Positions 53,624-62,333 of a stretch of 64,000 nt of DNA are shown in pieces. A program made the position numbers and the translations under genes. The notes under the pieces are model-generated. The model was not told the DNA's origin. It worked only from the letters and a program-made list of their open reading frames with translations, and made no database searches. The stretch's first letter is position 1; every line of letters starts with the position of its first letter. This stretch comes from Mesorhizobium sp. L-2-11 (GTDB taxonomy: Bacteria; Pseudomonadota; Alphaproteobacteria; Rhizobiales; Rhizobiaceae): the NCBI RefSeq assembly GCF_016756595.1, contig NZ_AP023257.1, forward strand, positions 6,588,001 through 6,652,000, in the 5' to 3' direction.

Positions 53624-55141
53624 CTATTTGTAGATGAAGCCGACGACGCCGTGATAACGGCCGTTGGGCTTGTCGGTCTGCATGGTGCCGTAGACGCGAT
53701 TGACACGGCCAAGGAACATGCCGGCGCCGTCGCTGGCGGCGTTGAAATTGTCGTCCGGCTTGGCAAGGGCGTTGCGCGTCACCGGCTTGACCAGATAGGG
53801 CGTGATGATGATGACCAGCTCGGTCTCGTTGCGGACGAAATCGCGGCTGCGGAACAGCGTGCCGAGCACCGGAATCTTGGTCAGCCCCGGCAGGCCGTTG
53901 ACGGCTTGCCTGATGTCATCCCGAACCAGGCCGGCGATCATCATCGAGCCGCCGGAAGGCAGCTCCACCGTCGTGTCGGCCAAGCGTTTACGAATCGACA
54001 GGGCGTTCATACCGGGGCTTGTTACGCCATCGGACAAAGATACCGATCCCTCCGTCGTCGGCTCGGAAACCGACGTCCTGACCTTCAGGCTGATGCGGCC
54101 GGGAGACAGCACCACCGGCTGGAATTCCAGGCCAATGCCGTATTCGATCTTCTCGATTTCATACGTCTTCACACCGGTCTGGTTATCGTCGGACACGGCT
54201 CGGGAAGCGCTGGTCACCAAATTATATTCGCCGCCGACTTTGAAGGTCGCCTTCTCGCCGGATACGGCCGTCAACGTCGGCTCGGCCAGGGTTTTCATGA
54301 CGCCTGACTGTTCCATGGCGTTTATGTAGGCGTCCAGCGTCGAGGTGCCGATAGCCAGGCCAGAGTTCGACAGCGACTTGCCCAAGCCGGCGAAGTTGTC
54401 GCTTATCGCGCTCCAACTGATGCCGTTGCTGCTGCCGCTGCCGATCAGGTTGACACCGAGTTGCTTCATTACCGAGCGGCTGACTTCGGCGACCGTCACC
54501 TTCAGCGTCACCTGGTCGTCGCCGATGATCTGCAGCAGGTTGACGATCTGGCTGACGCGACGCTCGGAATCGGGATTGTCGATGTCGACGCCGGCTTCGG
54601 CCGAGCCGCCGAAGGCGGTCTGCGAATACTGTCCAGTGGTCGCTTCACCGCCCGACACGAAGATGGTGGCCAGATCGACCGCGCGCTTGGCATCCAGGGG
54701 CGTGTCCACGGTTCCGGTCAGGACGACGTTGTCGTTCAGCAATTCGACCGTGATGCTCGATGACGGTATGAAGCGCCTGATATAGTCTTCCAGTCCGGCA
54801 ACGTCGCGTTCGACCGCCAGATCCAGGCTGACGATCTGTTCGCCATTGGGGCCGAAGACGAAGATGTTGGTGTCGCCGACCGCCTTTCCAAAGAGATAGA
54901 TGCGCCTGGCGGTGCGGGTCACCGCATCGGCGACCGCCGGGTTGGCGACGAGAATATCATAGGCATCGCTCGGCAGGTCGATGACCACGGATTTGTTGAG
55001 ACCGAGCTTTACGCGCTGGGTGGCGGTCGAAGCCGACACCTCGGCGCCTGCCGCATTGGCCTCGAGGAGGCCATGCGCGTTGGTCCCAAGCAGGAACAGG
55101 CCGATTGCCGCAGCCAGTACGACCGGAGCGTTTAACCTCAT
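53624..55141 (-). CDS. cpaC: Tad pilus secretin CpaC (RcpA)
   Basis: 505 residues. A signal peptide (to about NAHG/LLEA), the pilus N-terminal domain (about 40-110, LNKSVVIDLPSDAYDILVAN), a BON-like segment, and the secretin domain (about 255-440) with VKTYEIEKIEYGIGLEFQPV and PSGGSMMIAGLVRDDIRQAV. It forms the outer-membrane channel. Start overlaps the cpaB stop by 4 bp. The N-terminal domain is echoed by the separate small protein at 57645-58067. Confidence 0.97.
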   Translation of the reverse strand: MRLNAPVVLAAAIGLFLLGTNAHGLLEANAAGAEVSASTATQRVKLGLNKSVVIDLPSDAYDILVANPAVADAVTRTARRIYLFGKAVGDTNIFVFGPNGEQIVSLDLAVERDVAGLEDYIRRFIPSSSITVELLNDNVVLTGTVDTPLDAKRAVDLATIFVSGGEATTGQYSQTAFGGSAEAGVDIDNPDSERRVSQIVNLLQIIGDDQVTLKVTVAEVSRSVMKQLGVNLIGSGSSNGISWSAISDNFAGLGKSLSNSGLAIGTSTLDAYINAMEQSGVMKTLAEPTLTAVSGEKATFKVGGEYNLVTSASRAVSDDNQTGVKTYEIEKIEYGIGLEFQPVVLSPGRISLKVRTSVSEPTTEGSVSLSDGVTSPGMNALSIRKRLADTTVELPSGGSMMIAGLVRDDIRQAVNGLPGLTKIPVLGTLFRSRDFVRNETELVIIITPYLVKPVTRNALAKPDDNFNAASDGAGMFLGRVNRVYGTMQTDKPNGRYHGVVGFIYK

Positions 55142-55950
55142 TGCCTTGCTCCCACTTCGGAAACTTCGCCCGACTTGATCAGGCGCACCGTGCCGCGCCG
55201 CCCATTGCCGGAAACGAGATAGTCGGCCTCGCCCAGATCCTTCTCCTGGGTGTCGGTGATCGACCGCAGCGCTAATGTCAGCCGATCCGCCATCTGCTGG
55301 GCGACTGTGATGATTTCCGCCTGCTGCGGTGTCAGTTCCAGGGTGGCGGTCTGGCCGACCCTGGTGCGCTTGCCTTCCTCGTCCTCCTGGATGGTCTGGT
55401 CGATCGCCAGGACGCGAATGTTCTTGAGGATGGTCTCGGTGGTAAAGCCGCTGCCGCCGCCTGCCGCATCGGCTCTGCGGGTCATGATGACGTCGACGAA
55501 ATCATTGGGAAGAATGAAGCCGCCGGCCGAAGTGTCGGCCGATACGGCTGTGGCGACGGCCCGCATGCCCGAGGGCAGGATCGACGACATGAAGCTCTGT
55601 CCCTCGCCGATCAGCTTGGAGCGGCGCAGCGGCTCACCGGCATACATCGCCACACGGGCAATACCGCCTTTCAGCTTCTCCAACGCATCGGGCTCGGCGG
55701 CGCGGGTGATGAAATTCGCGTTGATGCCATCGGCCGGCCATGACTGCCAGGCGATGTTGTTGTCGAGCGGGCTGCCCATCGGAACGTCACCGGACAGGAC
55801 AAGCACGTCCTGCAGCGCGATTGCCGGCGTCTCGGGGCCGGAATCGACGATTTGAGGCGGCGGAGCCGCCACCATGTTTTTTGCGACATATCCTGCGCCA
55901 CCCGCCGCGGCTACCGCCACGCCTAGAATGATCAATCGGGATGCTGGCAT
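55138..55950 (-). CDS. cpaB: Tad pilus periplasmic protein CpaB (RcpC)
   Basis: 270 residues from ATG 55950 (GAGG nine bases upstream). One N-terminal membrane helix (SRLIILGVAVAAAGGAGYVA), an SAF domain (about 45-115) and the RcpC/CpaB domain with GGFILPNDFVDVIMTRR and TATLELTPQQAEIITVAQQM. It bridges the inner membrane and the secretin. It is preceded by an AT-rich gap with two copies of TTAATTTAA, suggesting its own promoter. Confidence 0.95.
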   Translation of the reverse strand: MPASRLIILGVAVAAAGGAGYVAKNMVAAPPPQIVDSGPETPAIALQDVLVLSGDVPMGSPLDNNIAWQSWPADGINANFITRAAEPDALEKLKGGIARVAMYAGEPLRRSKLIGEGQSFMSSILPSGMRAVATAVSADTSAGGFILPNDFVDVIMTRRADAAGGGSGFTTETILKNIRVLAIDQTIQEDEEGKRTRVGQTATLELTPQQAEIITVAQQMADRLTLALRSITDTQEKDLGEADYLVSGNGRRGTVRLIKSGEVSEVGARQ

Positions 55951-56161
55951 CTGTCCGAACCTCGTCCTTGGCAAACAACCTAGCCAAGCCGGACCTTGCA
56001 GCGGCAATCGTCAAAACAAGGTTAATTTAATACTTACGATCGTGCTTAATTTAACGTTTACATAAATTTTAGGCATCGCTCCGGACCGCAAAAAAGGGGC
56101 CAAGCCGCCCTGTTTCAACGTCAAATTGAAGGAATGGTAGGCTGGCCTGACGAGCGAAGAA
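55951..56161 (-). promoter_or_regulatory. AT-rich control region between cpaA and cpaB
   Basis: 211 bp separating cpaA from cpaB although both are on the minus strand. 56018-56072 is strongly AT-rich for this genome and has TTAATTTAA at 56022-56030 and 56046-56054, 24 bp apart. It is probably a promoter with operator sites for cpaB-tadC. Confidence 0.5.
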
Positions 56162-56680
56162 TCAGGCCGCCAGCCTTGCAAGTGCCCACGCCATCAACGG
56201 CGAATCCGGAAAGGTGAGCAGGCCGCCAATGCCAAGCGCAATGCCATAGGGAACGCCTGATGTCTCGTCGGCGAAATGGCGTAAGAACGGATTGTGGCTT
56301 GTGACGGCTGCAAGCGGCGATTTCCGATAGACGAGGATGGCGAGCGTCAGCAGGCCACCGATGGAGGTCGAGACCACGAGATATTCGACGAGGTGGATGT
56401 TCAGCCCCATCCAAACGGCGGTGGCGGCCAGCAGCTTGGCGTCGCCGCCACCCATGCCGCCCAGCGCGAACAGCCCAAAGGTCACGGCGAGAACCAGGCC
56501 ACCGGCGGCGAAATGCCAGCCATAGCTTGCCCAGTCCATGCCGGTCAGCGGCGCGACCAGGGCGAAGACGGCGACAAGCAGCACCGGCACGCGATTGGCG
56601 ATTGTCATCGACAGCATGTCGGAGATCGCGGCAAAGAGCATGCAGAACGGAAACACGACGAAGATCACGGCTTCAAGCAT
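56162..56680 (-). CDS. cpaA: prepilin peptidase CpaA (TadV)
   Basis: 172 residues from ATG 56680; an upstream in-frame ATG (56728) would add 16. Five to six membrane helices. Aspartyl protease motifs of family A24: AISDMLSMTIANRVP and the GxGD box in GGMGGGDAKLLAA. It removes the leader from the Flp pilin and the TadE pseudopilins. Lies 160 bp after flp, beyond a terminator, as usual for this locus. Confidence 0.95.
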   Translation of the reverse strand: MLEAVIFVVFPFCMLFAAISDMLSMTIANRVPVLLVAVFALVAPLTGMDWASYGWHFAAGGLVLAVTFGLFALGGMGGGDAKLLAATAVWMGLNIHLVEYLVVSTSIGGLLTLAILVYRKSPLAAVTSHNPFLRHFADETSGVPYGIALGIGGLLTFPDSPLMAWALARLAA

Positions 56681-56785
56681 GGGCGCGGCGCCTGTGGTCA
56701 AATTGTATCTGGCCCCCAGCCTAGTCATATTCGCTTGACGATTGATGAGGGCTGGAATTTCAAATCATGCTAGGACTAAAGACTA

Positions 56786-56816
56786 AATAAGGGCCGCCAA
56801 TGCGGCGGCCCTTATT
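56786..56816 (-). terminator. terminator between flp and cpaA
   Basis: AATAAGGGCCGCC and GGCGGCCCTTATT are perfect 13-bp arms with a 5-base loop; on the minus strand TAGTCTTTAGTCC follows. A partial terminator after the pilin gene allows much pilin mRNA and less of the assembly genes. Confidence 0.85.
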
Positions 56817-56840
56817 GGAGTACAACCGAACCTGTTACGG

Positions 56841-57011
56841 TCAGCTACCGCTCACCTTACCGGCGATGGTGGTGAACTTGGCGTTCAGCGCGTCGCCCAG
56901 CGAGGTGGCGCCGACCATGATGGCGAGCGCGATGAGTGCGGCGATCAGACCGTATTCGATGGCGGTCGCGCCGGATTCGTCCTTCACAAAACGTGCAATG
57001 AGATTAGACAT
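56841..57011 (-). CDS. Flp type IVb pilin
   Basis: 56 residues, with GGAG seven bases before the ATG at 57011. It reads MSNLIARFVKDESG then ATAIEYGLIAALIALAIMVG. The processing site G/ATAIEYG with glutamate +5 and tyrosine +6 is the class IVb (Flp) signature, followed by the hydrophobic helix. It is the major pilin of the tight-adherence pilus and the first minus-strand gene of the locus. The gene is too short to appear in many ORF screens. Confidence 0.95.
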   Translation of the reverse strand: MSNLIARFVKDESGATAIEYGLIAALIALAIMVGATSLGDALNAKFTTIAGKVSGS

Positions 57012-57644
57012 TCGAGAGCTCCTACTCCAGGTGTTACAGCAATTCCGTCAACTTCTCTGGTGGCTGATCGGATGCTGCCAATCTACGGAGAAGCTCTTTC
57101 GATCGGCTTAATAAACAGCCTTAGCGATTCCTTTCCGGTTTCGATGACATTGCGTGGTTAACCGTAGACTAAGTGACGCCTATGGATGCGACAGGCAGGT
57201 CAAGGGCCGCGAAAGACGCGACTGCCGTTACCTCAGAGCGTCACGACTGTGCAGAACCTTTGATGGCGGAGCGAAGCGCCCCCCCTCTGTCCTGCCGGAC
57301 ATCTCCCCCACTTGGGGGGAGATCGGCAGCTTCGCGGACAGCGTCCTTTTTGCAGGGTTGGTGGTTGGCGAAATCAGTGATGAAGGCCAATCTCCCCACT
57401 TGTGGGGGAGATGTCCGGCAGGACAGAGGGGGGCGCTGTCCCGCCGGCATTAAAGGTTCTGCTCCGCAGCAGCGCTCCGAGGTCACGGCATGGATCCTAG
57501 GTTCTGCGCCGCGTCGCTTCGCTCCTTGCTTCGACCTAGGATGACGAAGGCACGGGGGCGTTTTCACGGCCCTCCTCGCTTAACCGTTGGTTCACCAATC
57601 TCGCTCATGTTCCGTTGAGCAATTTGCCGCCGTGGAGCGCTACA
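57012..57644. other. intergenic region upstream of flp, with MITE-like and palindromic repeats
   Basis: 633 bp between the divergent flp and secretin-N-domain genes. 57012-57222 should hold the flp promoter. 57223-57491 is MITE-like copy 2. 57492-57547 is palindromic-unit copy 3. The remaining 97 bp precede the plus-strand gene. No gene is seen. Confidence 0.6.
57223..57491. repeat. MITE-like element, copy 2
   Basis: Terminal inverted repeats TGCCGTTACCTCAG (57223-57236) and CTCCGAGGTCACGGCA (57475-57490). Arms extend inwards for about 90 bp, including the same core CTGTCCTGCCGGACATCTCC as in copy 1, around a central unique part. 269 bp, no ORF. Confidence 0.78.
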
Positions 57645-58067
57645 ATGACCGGGCCGAGATCGTCCTTTCCGATTGCAGCACTTCTTGCCGCCACGGCTCT
57701 TGTCGTGCCGGCCAAGGCCGACACCGGCATCGAGGTCACAATGCACCAGGCGAAGATCGTCAAATTGTCGCGCGCCGCCGATACGATCGTCGTCGGCAAT
57801 CCGGCGATCGCCGACGCCTCGGTGCAGGATGCTTCGACGATCGTGCTGACCGGCAAGGGCTTCGGCGTTACCAATCTCGTCGTCCTCGATCAGGAGGGCC
57901 GTCCGATCGTCGACGAGCAGATCACCGTCGTGCGACAGGGCGCGTCATCGGTGCGCATCTATCGACGCGCCGAAATACAGACCATGTCCTGCACACCGTA
58001 TTGCGAGAGCTCGTATAAGAGCGACGCTGAAAAGGCCTCGGAAGCCGAGATGAGCGCCGGCCAGTAA
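57645..58067 (+). CDS. small exported protein with pilus/secretin N-terminal domain
   Basis: 140 residues from ATG 57645 (GGAG eight bases upstream). A signal peptide ends VPAKA (about residue 26). The rest is a single pilus-assembly N-terminal (secretin N0-like) domain: KIVKLSRAADTIVVGNPAIA, VTNLVVLDQEG and VRQGASSVRIYRRAE. This is the same domain as the start of CpaC but without the channel. The C-terminus carries two cysteines (SCTPYC). It is probably an accessory of the Tad secretin; its exact job is unknown. Confidence 0.85.
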   Translation: MTGPRSSFPIAALLAATALVVPAKADTGIEVTMHQAKIVKLSRAADTIVVGNPAIADASVQDASTIVLTGKGFGVTNLVVLDQEGRPIVDEQITVVRQGASSVRIYRRAEIQTMSCTPYCESSYKSDAEKASEAEMSAGQ

Positions 58068-58219
58068 GCGACCCGACCGTTTCGTCTCCCTGAAAAGCCG
58101 CTTCGGTTATCGGCCTGTTAAAACCTTCCAGCCGAATTTAACGATCATCCAAACCGCACTTCAATGGGTTTACGCTAATCTTGCCTCCGACACCCCTAAG
58201 GGATTGGTAGGCACGGGAC

Positions 58220-58780
58220 ATGAGCAAAGCAGGACGATCAAGTTTTTCGGCGCGCTTCCTTGGCGACCGGCGCGGCAGCACCGCTCTGGAGTTCGCGATG
58301 CTTGCGGTGCCGTTTGCGCTCCTCGTCTTTGCCATACTGGAGAGCTGCATTTCATTTGCCGGGCAAGAGGTGATGGCCAATATCACCGACGATGTCGCGC
58401 GCCGGCTCCGAACGGGCCAGGAAAGACAGGCGAACGTAACCGAGGCGACGCTGAAGACCATGATCTGCAGGCAGTTGGAGATCATGGTCGCCAAGGGCTG
58501 CCCCGGATTGGAAGTGGATCTGCGCGCGTATCCGAGCTTCGCCGCCGCAGCCCAGGCGGGCTTCAAGATAAATCAGGACGGCGAAATCGAGCTGACCGGC
58601 ACGACCCCCACAACTTTTACGGTATCCCCAGGGTTGGCTGAATCGATAAACATGCTGCGGGTTTTTTACAAATGGCCCGTCATGACCGATTTCATGGCCA
58701 AGTCGATGGCCAATCTGAAAGACGGCAACACGCTGCATTTCGCATCGATGACCTGGAAGAACGAGCCGTTCGACGACTGA
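58220..58780 (+). CDS. tadE: TadE-family pseudopilin
   Basis: 186 residues. A charged leader ends RRGSTALEFAMLAVPFALLV: glycine followed by a glutamate +5 is the prepilin-peptidase site, then a hydrophobic helix (to about residue 45). The remaining periplasmic part has one cysteine pair candidate (C82, C93). TadE-like pseudopilins are cleaved by CpaA and needed for pilus assembly. The next gene is a second one. Confidence 0.9.
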   Translation: MSKAGRSSFSARFLGDRRGSTALEFAMLAVPFALLVFAILESCISFAGQEVMANITDDVARRLRTGQERQANVTEATLKTMICRQLEIMVAKGCPGLEVDLRAYPSFAAAAQAGFKINQDGEIELTGTTPTTFTVSPGLAESINMLRVFYKWPVMTDFMAKSMANLKDGNTLHFASMTWKNEPFDD

Positions 58781-58821
58781 AGACGCAATCAGCTGCATGG
58801 AATGAAGAAAAGGACGATAGC

Positions 58822-59442
58822 ATGGGGCGTGCGGGGGCACATTTGAGGACCGCCAGGATCTGCTCGAAGGCCATCCGGTTCTGCCGTGATCGCCGCGGTG
58901 TCGCGGCGGTTGAGTTTGCCTTCATCGTGCCCGTCCTGCTGGTCATGTACTTCCTGACGATGGAAGCCTCGCAAGCCATCGAGACAAGCAAGAAAGTCAG
59001 TCGCATCGGCAGCATGGTGGCGGATCTCGTCACCCAGCAGCAGACCATCACGCCAGCCGAACTCGATGGGATCATGCAGATCGGCAACTCCACCCTTCGG
59101 CCGTACAACCGATCGACCCCGGAAATCATCATCACCGCAATAGAGGTGACGAACGAAACGACGCCGCGGGTGCTGGTCGCCTGGTCACGCAAGATGGTCG
59201 GCGGCGCCTTCAGCGCCGACGCCGCCAAAAACTCCGTCACCACGGTAGCACCGACGCTCAACGTCAGGGGCACGTTTCTCATTCGCGTCGAAAGCAATCT
59301 CGCATACCAGCCGATCATCACCTGGTCGGCGGACAGTGAAAAGCGGCTTGGCTTCAGTTCGGCTTTCAACTCGATATCGATGGGCGAAACCTATTTTCTC
59401 AGGCCCCGCAGGAGCCCGACCATTACCTGCGACACCTGCTGA
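58822..59442 (+). CDS. second TadE/TadF-like pseudopilin
   Basis: 206 residues from ATG 58822, 41 bp after tadE. Leader RDRRGVAAVEFAFIVPVLLV shows the same G/xxxxE processing pattern (glutamate +5), followed by a membrane helix. The periplasmic portion ends with a double cysteine segment CDTC. It corresponds to TadF or a second TadE. No TadG with a von Willebrand domain follows, unlike many Tad loci. Confidence 0.87.
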   Translation: MGRAGAHLRTARICSKAIRFCRDRRGVAAVEFAFIVPVLLVMYFLTMEASQAIETSKKVSRIGSMVADLVTQQQTITPAELDGIMQIGNSTLRPYNRSTPEIIITAIEVTNETTPRVLVAWSRKMVGGAFSADAAKNSVTTVAPTLNVRGTFLIRVESNLAYQPIITWSADSEKRLGFSSAFNSISMGETYFLRPRRSPTITCDTC

Positions 59443-59848
59443 AACGGCGGCTGCGGATGCCTTCAATTTTTTGCGTATAGACTGACAAATTGCCAAAGCC
59501 GGCGCCGCCCCTCATTGCCCTGCCGGGCATTTCTCCCCGTATAGTGACGGGGAGAAAGGGGCTGGCTGCAACGTGGTTGCTCTTCCTGTAACGCTGGAGA
59601 TTGGCGAAACCGGCGATGACAACGCCCCTCTCCCCGTCCCTATACGGGGAGAGGTCGCCGGCAGGCGGGTGAGGGGCAGCGCCGACGCCTGCAGTGGGCG
59701 CAGGTCCACCAGAACCGCATCCTCGGCAATACCAGCGCCAACTGTCGCGCCCGGTCGTGCACCCAGCCGTCTGGTTGCGAATTGCCAATGGCGGCGCGGC
59801 CGCCTATGTCTGGGCGGACAGACAAAACGATAAAAACGAACCCCTGCA
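59443..59848. repeat. intergenic region with inverted-repeat element, copy D
   Basis: 406 bp before deoB. 59508-59692 is an element of the same class as that at 2643-2836: left arm CGCCGCCCCTCATTGCCCTG through GTATAGTGACGGGGAG; right arm CTCCCCGTCCCTATACGGGG through GTGAGGGGCAGCGCCG. The remaining 156 bp before deoB show no gene and must carry its promoter. Confidence 0.75.
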
Positions 59849-61081
59849 ATGGCGCGCGCCTTCCTTTTTGTTCTCGATTCCTTCGGCATCGGCGGCGCGG
59901 CCGACGCCGAGCGCTATGGCGACACCGGTTCCAACACGTTCGGGCACATCGCTGAAGCCTGCGCGGAAGGCAGGGCGGATCGCGAGGGGCTGCGCAAAGG
60001 CCCGCTTTTCGTGCCCAACATGCTCTCGCTCGGTCTGGGCTACGCGGCGAAAACCGCGACAGGATTCTGCCTCGACAGCGGCGGCCTGCTTGCCTCCGCC
60101 TTCCACGGCGCGGCGCAGGAGGTTTCGAGCGGCAAGGACACGCCGTCAGGCCATTGGGAAATCGCCGCCTTGCCGGTCCGCTTCGACTGGGGCTATTTCC
60201 CGGACACGGTTCCCGCCTTTCCGGCCGACCTGACCGAAGCGATCATCCGCGAGGGAGAGGTGCCGGGCATTCTCGGCAATTGCCATGCTCCGGGCACCGA
60301 GATCATCGAGCGGTACGGCGAGGAGCATGTCCGCACCGGCAAGCCGATCTGCTACACGTCGGTCGACTCCGTCCTGCAGATCGCCGCGCATGAAGTTCAC
60401 TTCGGCCTGGAGCGGCTCTATGAATTCTGCAAGGTGGTGCGCAGGCTGGTCGATCCGCTGAACATCGGCCGGGTCATCGCCCGGCCTTTCATTGGAGAAA
60501 CCGCCGCCAGCTTCGAACGGACGCACAACCGCCGGGACTATTCGGTACCGCCGCCCGAACCGACCCTGCTCGACCGGCTGACGGCGCGCGGCAGCCGGGT
60601 CATCGCGGTCGGCAAGATCAGTGACATCTTCGCCCATCGCGGCGTTTCGGAAGTGCGCAAGGCCGCCGGCAACATGGCGATGTTCGACAAGGCGCTCGGC
60701 GCGATGGCTGACGCAGGCGACGGCGATCTCGTCTTCGCCAATTTCGTCGATTTCGACACCGAGTTCGGCCATCGGCGCGACGTTGCCGGCTATGCCGCCG
60801 CGCTCGAGGCCTTCGACCGGCGGCTGCCGGAGGCGCTTGCACGGCTTAATCCTGGCGACCTTCTCATCCTCACGGCCGACCACGGCAACGATCCGACCTG
60901 GCACGGCACCGATCATACGCGCGAACGCATTCCGGTGATCGGCACTGGACCAGGGTTTGGTGGCGACATCGGGCTTCGAACGACATTCGCCGACATCGGT
61001 GAAACCGTCGCCGAGCATCTTGGGTTGGCACGCGGCCGTCACGGCACCTCCTTCTATGCAGAGATAGGCGGCCATGCCTGA
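59849..61081 (+). CDS. deoB: phosphopentomutase
   Basis: 410 residues, standard. Interconverts ribose (or deoxyribose) 1- and 5-phosphates in nucleoside salvage. Alkaline-phosphatase-like metal motifs: [19 protein letters not shown] (Asp), DTPSGHWE (the phosphorylated threonine), [13 protein letters not shown] and [19 protein letters not shown] (Asp, His). The start is the first in-frame ATG after the repeat-bearing region. It overlaps mutM by 8 bp. Confidence 0.96.
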   Translation: MARAFLFVLDSFGIGGAADAERYGDTGSNTFGHIAEACAEGRADREGLRKGPLFVPNMLSLGLGYAAKTATGFCLDSGGLLASAFHGAAQEVSSGKDTPSGHWEIAALPVRFDWGYFPDTVPAFPADLTEAIIREGEVPGILGNCHAPGTEIIERYGEEHVRTGKPICYTSVDSVLQIAAHEVHFGLERLYEFCKVVRRLVDPLNIGRVIARPFIGETAASFERTHNRRDYSVPPPEPTLLDRLTARGSRVIAVGKISDIFAHRGVSEVRKAAGNMAMFDKALGAMADAGDGDLVFANFVDFDTEFGHRRDVAGYAAALEAFDRRLPEALARLNPGDLLILTADHGNDPTWHGTDHTRERIPVIGTGPGFGGDIGLRTTFADIGETVAEHLGLARGRHGTSFYAEIGGHA

Positions 61082-61976
61082 GCTGCCTGAGGTCGAAACG
61101 GTGCGGCGGGGCCTGCAGCCGGTCCTGGAAGGCGCCCGCATCGCCCGCGTCGAGGCGCGCCGGCCCGACCTGCGCTTTCCATTTCCCGAAAAATTTTTGG
61201 AGAGGCTGACCGGCAAGACGATTACGGCGCTCGGCCGCCGGGCCAAATACCTGACGATGCAGCTGGAAGGCGGTCCGGTGCTGATCTGCCATCTCGGCAT
61301 GTCGGGTTCGTTCCGCATCGAAACCTCCAATGACACGCCCGATAGCAGCGAAATATTGGGCGCGTTTTATCACGAGCGCTCGAAGAGCGCGGTGCACGAC
61401 CATGTCGTCTTCCATATCGTCTCTCCCCAAGGCGCCCGGTCCCGGGTGACCTTCAACGATCCGCGCCGTTTCGGCTTCATGCTCTTTTCGGAAGGGACGC
61501 CCGACACGCATCCGATGCTGGCGGGGCTTGGCGTCGAGCCGACAGGCAATGCGTTGGACGGCGAACTGCTCGCCTCGCTGCTGAAAGGCCGGAAGTCGCC
61601 CCTAAAGGCAGCACTTCTCGATCAGCGGCTGATCGCCGGGCTCGGCAATATCTACGTGTCGGAGGCGCTGTGGCGCGCCGGCCTGTCGCCTTTGCGCGAG
61701 GCAGGCAGCATCGCAAAGCCTGGAAAGAGGGCCAAACAGCAGCGCGACGCCCTGGCCGAAGCAATCCGCGCGGTGATCGCCGATGCGATCGCCGCCGGCG
61801 GATCGTCGCTGCGCGACTATGTGCAGACCGACGGGTCCCTGGGCTATTTCCAGCATTCGTTCGCGGTTTACGATCGCGAGGGCGAGGCCTGCTCCAAGCA
61901 CGGCTGCAGCGGCCATATCGAGCGCATCGTGCAAAGCGGGCGTTCCACCTTCTATTGCCGGACCTGTCAGTTGTGA
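61074..61976 (+). CDS. mutM: formamidopyrimidine-DNA glycosylase
   Basis: 300 residues. Base-excision repair of oxidised guanine. The N-terminal catalytic [13 protein letters not shown] is intact (Pro1 nucleophile after Met removal, Glu2), with the helix-two-turn-helix [20 protein letters not shown] and a C-terminal zinc finger of the alphaproteobacterial spacing C-x4-C (CSKHGC) and C-x2-C (CRTC). An acidic insertion (about 85-100, NDTPDSSE) is common in rhizobia. Position next to echA and rpsT matches other rhizobia. Confidence 0.97.
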   Translation: MPELPEVETVRRGLQPVLEGARIARVEARRPDLRFPFPEKFLERLTGKTITALGRRAKYLTMQLEGGPVLICHLGMSGSFRIETSNDTPDSSEILGAFYHERSKSAVHDHVVFHIVSPQGARSRVTFNDPRRFGFMLFSEGTPDTHPMLAGLGVEPTGNALDGELLASLLKGRKSPLKAALLDQRLIAGLGNIYVSEALWRAGLSPLREAGSIAKPGKRAKQQRDALAEAIRAVIADAIAAGGSSLRDYVQTDGSLGYFQHSFAVYDREGEACSKHGCSGHIERIVQSGRSTFYCRTCQL

Positions 61977-62333
61977 GCTGGTTCCTTTGCACCAGAGGAT
62001 GACTGAGCCTGAAAGGAGGCTGTGAAGGTTGCCGCCGACCGATCTCCTCCTGCCAATCTCAATGGTTTGCAATTAGCCATAAGCCACCACACCTTCGTCA
62101 TCCCAGGGCGAAGCAAGGAGCGAAGAGACGCGCGCAGACCCTGGGATGACGAAGGGAGGGATGTTTCAGCCAATCCTAGAGGTTTGCGATTGCCACTGAT
62201 TGTCTGAGAGAATTGTCGACGGTCGCTGTCGATCGGCCCAAAATGTCAAAATCACTGTGCAGAGGAACTAGGCGCCAAGGCGTAAGCTGGCACACCTGAT
62301 GCATGCCAGACGACCAAATGAGGAGATGCAGTC
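61977..62333. other. intergenic region with palindromic-unit copy 4
   Basis: 357 bp. 62093-62153 is the intact palindromic unit: perfect 16-bp arms CTTCGTCATCCCAGGG and CCCTGGGATGACGAAG around AAGCAAGGAGCG-type sequence. Nothing else is recognisable; the echA promoter should lie in the last 100 bp. Confidence 0.6.
62093..62153. repeat. palindromic unit, intact copy
   Basis: Perfect inverted arms of 16 bp (CTTCGTCATCCCAGGG / CCCTGGGATGACGAAG). Related but interrupted copies occur at 45973-46022, 47765-47827 and 57492-57547. Confidence 0.8.
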
